Positions 1-5,126 of a DNA stretch of 5,126 nucleotides are shown here, in pieces (position 1 is the first letter of the stretch; each line of letters opens with the position of its first letter). The stretch comes from Candidatus Zixiibacteriota bacterium (lineage in GTDB: Bacteria; Zixibacteria; MSB-5A5; GN15; JACZUZ01): assembly GCA_022563625.1 (NCBI GenBank), contig JADFNA010000167.1, forward strand, positions 1 through 5,126, in the 5' to 3' direction. The notes under the pieces were generated by a model, which made no database searches, was not told the origin of the DNA, and saw only the letters and a program-made list of their open reading frames with translations. Made by a program: the position numbers and the translations under genes.

Positions 1-9
1 ATTTGTCAT
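1..9 (-). CDS. Start of a third gene in the minus-strand operon (cut by the window edge)
   Basis: Reading the minus strand, the stop codon of the 205-residue membrane protein (8-6) overlaps an ATG at 9-7 in the arrangement ATGA, followed by two further codons (M-T-N) before the window ends. This four-base overlap is a common form of translational coupling in bacterial operons, and the preceding gene junction in the same operon also overlaps. Only three codons are visible, so neither the existence nor the function of the gene can be shown from the window; the call is an inference from the overlap geometry. Confidence 0.4.
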
Positions 10-623
10 CGTTCACCCAGATATGTGCGTTCAGCGCCGAATATCACACGCAAGGATGTTGTCGCCGAACCAAGCCCGATGCCAACCAGCAGCGCGCTCT
101 TTGCGGCGCTGGAGGGAAACTCGCGTATCCAGAAAACAAGTTCACTGACATTCGGGAAGAGAAAATCTCCCAGCGGAACACGGCCGATGATGACAATAAG
201 TCCTGTCACCAGCAGGACAACCGACGGTGCGTTGCGCGCGCGAAAACCGCGAAACGCGGCCGATGTGAGAAAAAACGCCAGCAGGGCGAAAATAGTTGAT
301 TGCAGCGGAACCTGAATGTTTTCAAACATCCATAAGAATGGCGAACCGGGTTTGATGCCTCCCCATAGCGCCAGGACGGGCATGACAGCGGCGCCAAGAA
401 GCAAAACGCTGTCATAGAAAACATCCTCGCGCCGGGATAGTTTCTTGATCGTCGTCAAAACAAACGCCGCGACACCGACAAGCAGTCCGAAAGTGAAAAT
501 GATCTGCCAGTAATCAATCAGGAAAACGCTGGCCTCAGACGCCGTTGCGCCTTTGAGGAAACGCAGCGCCAGAAGGAGCATGCCAAAGATAAAACTCAGA
601 GCAATCGGTAATCCGCGGCGCAT
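6..623 (-). CDS. Multi-pass membrane protein of unknown function, 205 residues
   Basis: I do not recognise a named family. The protein is strongly hydrophobic, with about six likely membrane segments near residues 5-23, 38-58, 70-90, 106-123, 132-147 and 173-194. Short charged loops separate them (for example KKLSRRED at about 60-67 and RGFRARN at 125-131), and the C-terminus is polar, ending RTYLGER. I chose the ATG at 623 because it shares its A with the TGA of the upstream DUF6754-like gene (TGATG) and has GGTGG a few bases upstream. A GTG at 638 would add five residues and increase the overlap to 16 nt. The tight coupling on both sides suggests that it works with the DUF6754-like protein and with the next gene beyond the window edge, possibly as a membrane complex. 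No catalytic motif is visible. Reality of the gene is well supported; function is unknown. Confidence 0.85.
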   Translation of the reverse strand: MRRGLPIALSFIFGMLLLALRFLKGATASEASVFLIDYWQIIFTFGLLVGVAAFVLTTIKKLSRREDVFYDSVLLLGAAVMPVLALWGGIKPGSPFLWMFENIQVPLQSTIFALLAFFLTSAAFRGFRARNAPSVVLLVTGLIVIIGRVPLGDFLFPNVSELVFWIREFPSSAAKSALLVGIGLGSATTSLRVIFGAERTYLGER

Positions 624-1396
624 CAGAGTTTCCACCACTGGCTGTCAGGAAAAAGAAAGACAGACAAGAGGCCCGCAACGATGAACAGCCCGCACAGGAT
701 ACGCATCAAATCCTGCGCCCAGATTGAAGCCAGCGCTCCGGGATTGCCCGAGAGATAACCGGAGGCGGCGAACAGTTCCTCACCAATCAGCGTATAGTCA
801 CAGGCTATGATAAAAAAGGACAGTTGAATAGTCGAATCAGTCCCGGCGATTTGAATTGCGCCTACCGAAGCTGCCGTTTCGGCCATAATCAGCGCCTCGG
901 CCTCAAAAGTGCCCAGCAAAAAGACTGAGGCCGGACGTTCGCGCATAATTTCCCCTTCCACTCCGGCCGCGTATGCGAATTGCGACGAGCTGAGATAGTG
1001 AATGTCATCGGCGTTGTAGCGCTCGGGGTGTCCGGCGATCGTATATTGCTGTGATACAATCTCCTGCGCGGTGGCCATGATAATCGGGTCATGAGTCGGA
1101 TAAATCAGGCGGCAATCATAGCGGGCCGTTTTTTCGGCAACGGCTGAAAGAAAACTCATAGAGGCGATGGTGGTCGGGCGCTGGATATCGCCGCCATAGC
1201 CGGGAGTGAATAAAATCGAGCGTCCCATCTCAGTGGCCCGGCCGATTGCCTCTTCAATCGCCTTGAGTCCCGCGATTTCGCGCAATTGATAGGTCTTGCC
1301 AGCCTTGATTCGGTATAAAGTCCAGAAGGTCAGTCCGGCCGCCAGCAGAACAGCCAATAAACTTATAGATGCCTGAGGGTTGAAGGAGATGTCCAT
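623..1396 (-). CDS. DUF6754-like membrane protein, 257 residues
   Basis: The sequence resembles proteins annotated with DUF6754, a family without known function; this recognition is from memory of its pattern. There is an N-terminal membrane helix at about residues 9-29, a linker that includes LREIAGLKAIEEAIGRA (38-54), then a soluble alpha/beta-looking domain with FTPGYGGD (63-70), IYPTHDP (98-104), LLGTFEAEA (160-168) and AGTDSTIQ (184-191). A CDYTLIGEE stretch follows at 199-207, and a second membrane helix at about 229-249. The glycine-rich GYGG and the HDP and GTFEAE stretches look like conserved surface or binding positions, but no enzyme activity can be assigned. The ATG at 1396 is preferred; a TTG at 1447 would add 17 residues encoded partly by a tandem repeat and rich in Arg/Cys/Pro. 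No clear ribosome binding site precedes the ATG. It is the first gene of the minus-strand operon and is divergent from the ABC importer operon. Confidence 0.85.
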   Translation of the reverse strand: MDISFNPQASISLLAVLLAAGLTFWTLYRIKAGKTYQLREIAGLKAIEEAIGRATEMGRSILFTPGYGGDIQRPTTIASMSFLSAVAEKTARYDCRLIYPTHDPIIMATAQEIVSQQYTIAGHPERYNADDIHYLSSSQFAYAAGVEGEIMRERPASVFLLGTFEAEALIMAETAASVGAIQIAGTDSTIQLSFFIIACDYTLIGEELFAASGYLSGNPGALASIWAQDLMRILCGLFIVAGLLSVFLFPDSQWWKL

Positions 1397-1427
1397 CTTC
1401 CGATTAACGCGCCCCGGCGGGCATTGC

Positions 1428-1466
1428 GCAACAAAAAGCCGCAACAAAAAGCCGTAACGAAAAGAA
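1428..1466. repeat. 13-bp tandem repeat, two exact copies plus one degenerate, in the divergent intergenic region
   Basis: GCAACAAAAAGCC occurs exactly twice in a row (1428-1440 and 1441-1453), followed by a weaker third unit (1454-1466, 9 of 13 matching). It lies between the DUF6754-like gene and the ABC importer operon, ending about 5 bp before the -35 box of the rightward promoter. The A-runs repeat every 13 bp. It may be simply a slippage product, or an operator or A-rich upstream element; the sequence does not decide between these. Confidence 0.8.
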
Positions 1467-1471
1467 TCTGG

Positions 1472-1500
1472 TTGACTTCCTCGGCGGGCCGTTCTATTCT
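1472..1500 (+). promoter_or_regulatory. Sigma-70-like promoter for the ABC importer operon
   Basis: TTGACT (1472-1477, 5 of 6 to the -35 consensus) is followed after exactly 17 bp by TATTCT (1495-1500, 4 of 6 to the -10 consensus). Transcription would begin near 1506-1508, giving a leader of about 30 nt before the ATG at 1537. Position, orientation and spacing all fit the operon that follows. A-rich sequence lies directly upstream of the -35. The match is by eye only. Confidence 0.6.
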
Positions 1501-1536
1501 CAACCTCGATGAAAACTGAACCAGTGGTATACCCTA

Positions 1537-2874
1537 ATGACTAATCGCAGCTCTTCAAACGTGGCAGTAAACGTGGCAGTATTATGGCTCGTGGGTATAC
1601 TGACGCTTGTTTCTGTAGCGCTTGTTGGATGCGGCAAAGGTTCTGATTCCGCGCCTGATGTTTCCTCGACCGCTGTCATTGCCGATTCCGGTCAACTGAT
1701 TGACGAAACAGTCACGGAGTCGGTCACGATTGACTGGTGGCATTTTTGGACAGACCCTGCAATAAAACCAACCATTGAAGCGATAATCGCAGATTTTCAG
1801 AGTGAGAATCCGAATATCACAGTCAAAACGACTGAATTGACCTGGGCCAACGGTCATGAGAAAATCGCCATTGCCCTCGCCTCGAACGCCGGTCCGGACC
1901 TGTTGGAGCTTGGCTCTGATTGGATTCCGGAATTCGTCGAGGCCAGACGTCTGGCGGACCTGACGGCAAACCTCTCGCCAACCGCTTCTCAATTTCAGGG
2001 GTTTGGGCCGGCAACTTCTGAAGGGCGGATATACGGCCAACCGTGGATACTCGGCACACGCGTGATGTTCTACAATACTGATCTGTTGGATAGCGCCGGT
2101 TACGAGGCGGGTTACATACCGATCACTCTGTCGCAGTTCAAAGAGACTGCCTACAAAGTTGATTCTCTGGGTGACGATATTAGCGGCTGGGGTTCGAATG
2201 CGGCCGAAACACATCGACTGTACAAGAAATTTTTGCCGTTTTTCTGGAGCTACAGCGCGAGCTTTTTTAGTGAGAACGGCGAGTACTGCGTGGTCTCATC
2301 CATGGAAGGCGGCGCGGCGCTCAGGTATTACCGGGAGCTGCATGACAGCTGCTCATTGGTCGATACTCAGCGGCGCCTGGAGGATATATTTCTCGAAGGA
2401 AAAATCGGGGCTGTGCTTTCCGGTGACTGGCTGCTAAAGCGCATTCGCAATGATCATCCGGAGTTCCGTTTCACGACCGGCATGTTTCCGGGGAAGAAAC
2501 TCACCGGAACTTCGTTTCTTGGAGGAGAGTATCTCGTAATTAATCAGGACAGTCAGAACAAAGGGGCCGCGCTGCGTCTTTTACGCTTCATCACCAAAGC
2601 GGAAAACCAGTTGCGTTTCTGTAAAGCTAATTTTACCGCCACTCCATCCAGTATTGAGGCGGCCAAAGACGAATTTTTCACTTCCGATCCAGACTTTGTG
2701 ACATTTATTAAACAACTTAGATTCTCAAAGTCTCCGCCATTCGAGCCAACCTGGGTCCGAATCGAGGATGAATTCGAAAAAGCGGTCGAACGTACACTGT
2801 TTGAAAAAATCCCTTCTTTTGAATCACTGCACGAAGCCCGCGGAAACATTCAGCGCATCAGCCGGGGAAAGTGA
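1537..2874 (+). CDS. ABC importer extracellular solute-binding lipoprotein (family 1, carbohydrate type)
   Basis: This 445-residue protein is the ligand receptor of a carbohydrate-type ABC importer. A hydrophobic signal segment (about residues 9-31) ends in the lipobox L-V-G-C with Cys32 as the expected lipidation site, followed by a flexible Gly/Ser-rich linker; the mature protein should be anchored to the outer face of the membrane. The fold signature is that of SBP_bac_1 proteins. It starts with a beta strand and WWHFWTDP after the linker, then a helix with FQSENPNI, a GPDLLELGSDW stretch, YGQPW followed by VMFYNTDLLDSAG, and later GKIGAVLSGDW and a GGEYLVINQDS strand. The length is usual for the family. 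The ligand is not determinable; relatives bind sugars, sugar alcohols or glycerol phosphate. The ATG at 1537 lacks a clear Shine-Dalgarno sequence. The signal region contains a duplicated NVAV unit. Two permease genes follow directly, confirming the role. Confidence 0.93.
   Translation: MTNRSSSNVAVNVAVLWLVGILTLVSVALVGCGKGSDSAPDVSSTAVIADSGQLIDETVTESVTIDWWHFWTDPAIKPTIEAIIADFQSENPNITVKTTELTWANGHEKIAIALASNAGPDLLELGSDWIPEFVEARRLADLTANLSPTASQFQGFGPATSEGRIYGQPWILGTRVMFYNTDLLDSAGYEAGYIPITLSQFKETAYKVDSLGDDISGWGSNAAETHRLYKKFLPFFWSYSASFFSENGEYCVVSSMEGGAALRYYRELHDSCSLVDTQRRLEDIFLEGKIGAVLSGDWLLKRIRNDHPEFRFTTGMFPGKKLTGTSFLGGEYLVINQDSQNKGAALRLLRFITKAENQLRFCKANFTATPSSIEAAKDEFFTSDPDFVTFIKQLRFSKSPPFEPTWVRIEDEFEKAVERTLFEKIPSFESLHEARGNIQRISRGK
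1558..1581 (+). repeat. Exact 12-bp in-frame tandem duplication in the signal peptide region
   Basis: AACGTGGCAGTA occurs twice in a row (1558-1569 and 1570-1581). Because the unit is four codons long, it adds a second N-V-A-V to residues 8-15 of the binding lipoprotein without breaking the frame, lengthening the start of the hydrophobic signal segment. It has no divergence between copies, so it is probably recent. Confidence 0.9.
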
Positions 2875-2909
2875 TTTCCAACAGAGCTGTTAGCCGGGGA
2901 AAATGATTT
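2860..2909 (+). repeat. 18-bp near-perfect direct repeat spanning the binding-protein stop and the permease start
   Basis: The copies at 2860-2877 and 2892-2909 match at 17 of 18 bases, sharing GCCGGGGAAA then TGATTT, separated by 14 bp. Copy 1 encodes the last residues and TGA of the binding protein. Copy 2 supplies the GGGGA ribosome binding site and part of the TTG start of the MalF-type permease. The single difference (G to A) turns a GTG-like triplet into an out-of-frame ATG at 2903. Confidence 0.85.
2896..2900 (+). promoter_or_regulatory. Ribosome binding site deciding the TTG start at 2908
   Basis: GGGGA at 2896-2900 sits 7 nt before TTG at 2908. No in-frame ATG or GTG start is available near the beginning of the permease reading frame, and the ATG at 2903 is out of frame and only 2 nt from GGGGA. 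This supports TTG 2908 as the real start. Confidence 0.6.
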
Positions 2910-3804
2910 GTCCCTGCCCGATTCAAGTCCCTCATATCAGCCTCAGAGCGGACGGTTCGGCCTGACGCTCGCTTCGCCGTGGTTAGTTACCCTGCTGCTT
3001 TTCTGGCTCTTCCCGCTCGGTTATTCGCTTTATCTAAGTTTCACCGACTATCATCTGCTGCGCCAGACGACAAACTGGGTCGGCTGGGAAAACTATACAA
3101 CCCTGTTGAGCGACCCAGCGTTTCTGGCGGCATTGAAAAACACGCTTCTGTTCACGGTCATCACCATCCCCCTGACTCAAATCATCGCCATCGGCCTGGC
3201 CCTGCTGGTGAATAGAAATTTCCCCGGCCGCAGTTTTTTTCGCAGCGCATTTTTTATCCCGTCTATAACCTCAATGGTAGTCGTGGCGCTGGTTTTCACC
3301 AATCTCTATAGCCGGGGCGGATATATCATTTCACTGGCCGAACTCGTCGGATTCACTCCGCCGGAGAACGGCTTTCTGCTGGACTCTTCCACTGCGCTCT
3401 ATTCGATTATGGCCATGGACATCTGGATGGCCTCTGGATATTACATGTTGCTGGCGCTGGCGGGACTGAAGGCGGTCCCGGTGGAACTTTATGAAGCGGC
3501 GACAATCAACGGGGCTGGCCGTGTGCGGCAGTTTTTCAGCATTACCCTGCCTCTGTTAAAGCCGATAATACTATTCTCGCTGGTCATCAATGGCATCAAA
3601 TCACTTCAAGTGTTTGTTGAGATATTCGTCATGACCAGCGGAAAGTATAACACTTCCACAGGTGTCTATTATGTTTACGAAAGCGGCCTGAAGCGTTTCA
3701 CCTTCGGTGAAGCCAGCGCCGCCGCCTATATTCTTTTCCTCATAATCGCGGTCTTTTCGGTCATACAGTTCGCCGCATTCAGAAATCGCCGGGCGTTGGG
3801 TTAG
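2908..3804 (+). CDS. ABC importer permease, MalF/UgpA type
   Basis: This 298-residue inner-membrane permease forms one half of the transport channel. About six membrane segments are visible near residues 24-45, 77-101, 112-131, 163-188, 216-236 and 271-291. The cytoplasmic EAA loop, which docks on the ATPase, is present: E196-A-A, then NGAG at 201-204 and I-T-L-P at 212-215, with the usual spacing. Other family hallmarks are SPWL near the N-terminus, FPLGYSLYLSF (35-45) and the FRSAFFIP stretch (111-118). Length is typical of the small MalF-like permeases (UgpA, LacF) without the large periplasmic loop of E. coli MalF. It starts with TTG, 33 nt after the binding-protein stop, and is followed after 10 nt by the partner permease. 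Substrate is unknown. No truncation is seen. Confidence 0.93.
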   Translation: MSLPDSSPSYQPQSGRFGLTLASPWLVTLLLFWLFPLGYSLYLSFTDYHLLRQTTNWVGWENYTTLLSDPAFLAALKNTLLFTVITIPLTQIIAIGLALLVNRNFPGRSFFRSAFFIPSITSMVVVALVFTNLYSRGGYIISLAELVGFTPPENGFLLDSSTALYSIMAMDIWMASGYYMLLALAGLKAVPVELYEAATINGAGRVRQFFSITLPLLKPIILFSLVINGIKSLQVFVEIFVMTSGKYNTSTGVYYVYESGLKRFTFGEASAAAYILFLIIAVFSVIQFAAFRNRRALG

Positions 3805-3810
3805 GGCGGA
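3804..3810 (+). promoter_or_regulatory. Ribosome binding site for the TTG start at 3815
   Basis: GGGCGGA overlaps the last base of the upstream permease stop codon (TAG, 3802-3804) and precedes TTG 3815 by 4 nt, slightly short of the usual spacing. No in-frame ATG lies near the start of this reading frame, so the TTG is the best choice. Confidence 0.5.
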
Positions 3811-3814
3811 TCGA

Positions 3815-4654
3815 TTGGGTTATTCGCAGACATACAGAACATCAGCGGTGGGCCTGTCCGCCAAGTACCTGGCGCTTCTGCTGGTTGCGCTGGTGATGCT
3901 GGGACCGCTGCTGTGGATGCTGCGGGTCGCGCTATTGCCCCAGGGCGCGTCGCTTTCATTTGAATCTCTCGGCGGCGGAGTGTTCACGATGGAGAGTTTC
4001 CGTGGATTGTTCGTTAACTATGGTATCTGGAGGTCGCTGTTTAACTCGCTGCTGGTTGGCGCAACAGTGACAGCGGCAAATGTGGCATTTTGCTTCATGG
4101 TCGGCTATGCGCTGAGCCGCAAGCGCTTTGTCGGCTCAAAGGCGCTCTTTAGCCTGGCGCTTATTACACTAATGGTCCCGGCCCACATTCTGATTGTGCC
4201 GCTATATTTGATACTGAGACAGGCAGGCCTGTTCGACACTTACCTGGCTTTGATATTGCCATTCGCCGTGACGCCGATTGGCATATTCATGGTCAAGCAG
4301 TATCTGGATGGCGTTCCTTTGTCTTTGGAGGAGGCGGCCAGGGTTGATGGCGCCGGAGAGATGCGCCTGTTGTGGGGAGTTCTGGCGCCAGTTTGCCGGC
4401 CAATTCTGGCTGTGCTGGCAATTCAAACCTTTCTGGTTAACTGGAACTCATTTCTGTTCCCGTTTATTCTGACCAGCTCGTCGGACCTGCGCACTCTGCC
4501 TGTGGCGCTGGCGCTGATGCAGGGACATCAGGCGATTGACTGGCAAAGTTTAATGGCCGGTTCGACGCTGGCGGTTGCTCCGGTGTTGATAGTGTTCTTG
4601 ATTTTTCAGCGCAGGATTGTCTCAGGCATAACGGCCGGCGCAATCAAGCAGTAG
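3815..4654 (+). CDS. ABC importer permease, MalG/UgpE type
   Basis: This 279-residue inner-membrane protein is the second half of the importer channel. Likely membrane segments lie near residues 17-38, 74-98, 110-132, 142-160, 192-212 and 246-266. The EAA loop is intact: E173-A-A, then V-D-G-A-G at 177-181 and L-A-P at 190-192, with the normal spacing. Further family marks are the NSLLVG stretch at 77-82, GYALSRKRF at 97-105, VPLYLI at 128-133, NWNSFLFPFIL at 209-219 and the characteristic C-terminal GITAGAIKQ. It begins with TTG 10 nt after the MalF-type gene. Its last 11 bases overlap the 3' end of the convergent MscS remnant. No ATPase gene follows, which is common for this importer class, where one ATPase can serve several permease pairs; that the ATPase is unlinked here is an inference. 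Confidence 0.93.
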   Translation: MGYSQTYRTSAVGLSAKYLALLLVALVMLGPLLWMLRVALLPQGASLSFESLGGGVFTMESFRGLFVNYGIWRSLFNSLLVGATVTAANVAFCFMVGYALSRKRFVGSKALFSLALITLMVPAHILIVPLYLILRQAGLFDTYLALILPFAVTPIGIFMVKQYLDGVPLSLEEAARVDGAGEMRLLWGVLAPVCRPILAVLAIQTFLVNWNSFLFPFILTSSSDLRTLPVALALMQGHQAIDWQSLMAGSTLAVAPVLIVFLIFQRRIVSGITAGAIKQ

Positions 4655-5126
4655 CTCTGTCGTTATTGACCAGATGCACAACGCGCTGTGGGAAGGGAAT
4701 CTCAATGTCTTCGGCTTCGAAACGCTTGTATATGCTTGTATATTTCTTCGCGTATTTTGAGGGAGGTTTTCCACTGGTCGTTGACAGATCCTACCCGGCA
4801 GATGACGGCAAAATTGAGCGACGAGTCCCCCAGCTCAACGAACTGAACTTCCGGCGCCGGTTCGTCGAGCGCATGCCGATGCCATACACGTCACACTTGG
4901 TCCCGTCACCCAGGATGACCCGGTCTCCCCGCCTGAGCGCCGGCATCAGTTCGTCATCAAACGTCGATTCTGTGTGCGAGGCGATGGACTTGCCGTACCA
5001 TTCAGTGAGATTGGAAATCAGATGAATCAAAAACACGGTAATGGTCAGAACATACAATGTGTAAAGCGCCCCCTCAACAACATCGACACGCACACCCGAG
5101 AACCACTCATACTTTCCTTCAAGATG
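4644..5126 (-). pseudogene. Broken MscS-type mechanosensitive channel gene (5' end outside the window)
   Basis: Three separate MscS pieces can be read on the minus strand. Piece A (5126 to about 4862) gives a membrane helix (LYVLTITVFLIHLI), then FDDELMPALRR, which runs straight into GDRVILGDGTKCDVYGIGMRST. In intact MscS proteins the pore-lining helix, with its Gly/Ala-rich motif, lies between these two stretches, so roughly 70-80 residues appear to be missing in frame near 4926-4934. Piece B (frame change within 4861-4872) reads ALDEPAPEVQFVELGDSS and continues to REEIYK; the end of the beta domain and the start of the C-terminal domain (about 60 residues) are missing. Piece C, after a 10-bp tandem duplication at 4724-4743, reads KRFEAEDIEIPFPQRVVH and ends at TGA 4646-4644, the usual MscS C-terminus. 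Read without correction, translation stops at TAG 4793-4791. Such a product would have no pore. Size estimates of the gaps come from general family knowledge, not an alignment. Confidence 0.85.
4724..4743 (-). repeat. Exact 10-bp tandem duplication that shifts frame in the MscS remnant
   Basis: GCTTGTATAT (plus strand) occurs twice in a row, at 4724-4733 and 4734-4743. Removing one copy joins REEIYK directly to RFEAEDIEIPFPQ, the expected MscS C-terminal sequence, in one open frame. With both copies, the frame runs to a TGA at 4704-4702 instead. The copies are identical, pointing to a recent event. Confidence 0.92.

Noticed and set aside
624..638. GTG start at 638 for the 205-residue membrane protein
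   Set aside because: The ATG at 623 forms a classical TGATG overlap with the upstream stop and has a GGTGG sequence a few bases before it; the GTG would only add five residues.
1397..1447. 17-residue N-terminal extension of the DUF6754-like protein from a TTG at 1447
   Set aside because: The extension is encoded partly by the 13-bp tandem repeat, is rich in Arg, Cys and Pro, and precedes an ordinary membrane helix that starts properly from the ATG at 1396.
1428..1466. CRISPR-like repeat array
   Set aside because: The 13-bp units are directly adjacent with no spacers and too short for CRISPR repeats.
1526..1533. GGTATACC palindrome just before the binding-protein start, as an operator
   Set aside because: The perfect symmetry stops at 8 bp, which is too short to support a regulator site; a second GTATAC at 1595-1600 lies inside the coding region.
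1582..2214. Long minus-strand open frame (210 codons) inside the binding-protein gene
   Set aside because: It is fully antisense to a well-supported binding-protein gene, rich in Arg/Cys, and has no recognisable domain.
4655..4760. Transcription terminator between the convergent importer operon and MscS remnant
   Set aside because: The coding ends overlap (4644-4654), and I found no GC-rich hairpin followed by a T-run on either strand near the junction.
4666..5025. Plus-strand open frame of 119 codons downstream of the importer operon
   Set aside because: It lies opposite the MscS remnant, whose three pieces are recognisable on the minus strand; the plus-strand translation has no family character and is best explained as antisense shadow.

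Overview
The window looks like chromosomal DNA from an uncultured, mid-GC bacterium. Every gene has ordinary bacterial architecture, with overlapping stop/start codons, frequent TTG starts and a lipoprotein signal. The protein style (a DUF6754-like membrane protein, family-1 binding protein and MalF/MalG-type permeases with modest resemblance to well-studied relatives) suggests a candidate-phylum lineage of the Zixibacteria/FCB kind. That placement is a low-confidence impression, because no taxonomic marker gene is present. There is no phage, insertion sequence, CRISPR array, tRNA or rRNA in the window.

Layout. (1) Positions 1-1396, minus strand: a tightly coupled membrane-protein operon. It reads a DUF6754-like protein (623-1396), then a 205-residue multi-pass membrane protein (6-623), then the first three codons of a third gene (1-9). 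Each junction overlaps (TGATG, ATGA). (2) Positions 1397-1536: a 140-bp divergent intergenic region with a 13-bp tandem repeat and a good sigma-70-like promoter facing right. (3) Positions 1537-4654, plus strand: a carbohydrate-type ABC importer operon with a lipoprotein solute-binding protein, a MalF-type permease and a MalG-type permease. No ATPase gene is present, so a shared ATPase encoded elsewhere is expected. (4) Positions 4644-5126, minus strand and convergent with the importer: the 3' part of a MscS-type mechanosensitive channel gene that is clearly broken. It lacks the pore-helix region and part of the beta/C-terminal domain, and carries a 10-bp tandem duplication that shifts frame. 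Its 5' end lies outside the window.

How it works together: the binding protein would capture a sugar or related solute outside the membrane and deliver it to the two permeases, with energy from an unlinked ATPase. The divergent membrane-protein operon has no known function; its shared intergenic region with the importer is the only visible link.

The most interesting signals are not a new system. They are a recently dying MscS gene whose pieces are all still readable, and an unusual number of short exact tandem duplications (10, 12 and 13 bp) plus an 18-bp near-perfect direct repeat at a gene boundary, all within about 3.4 kb. I did not find convincing evidence of a previously undescribed system.
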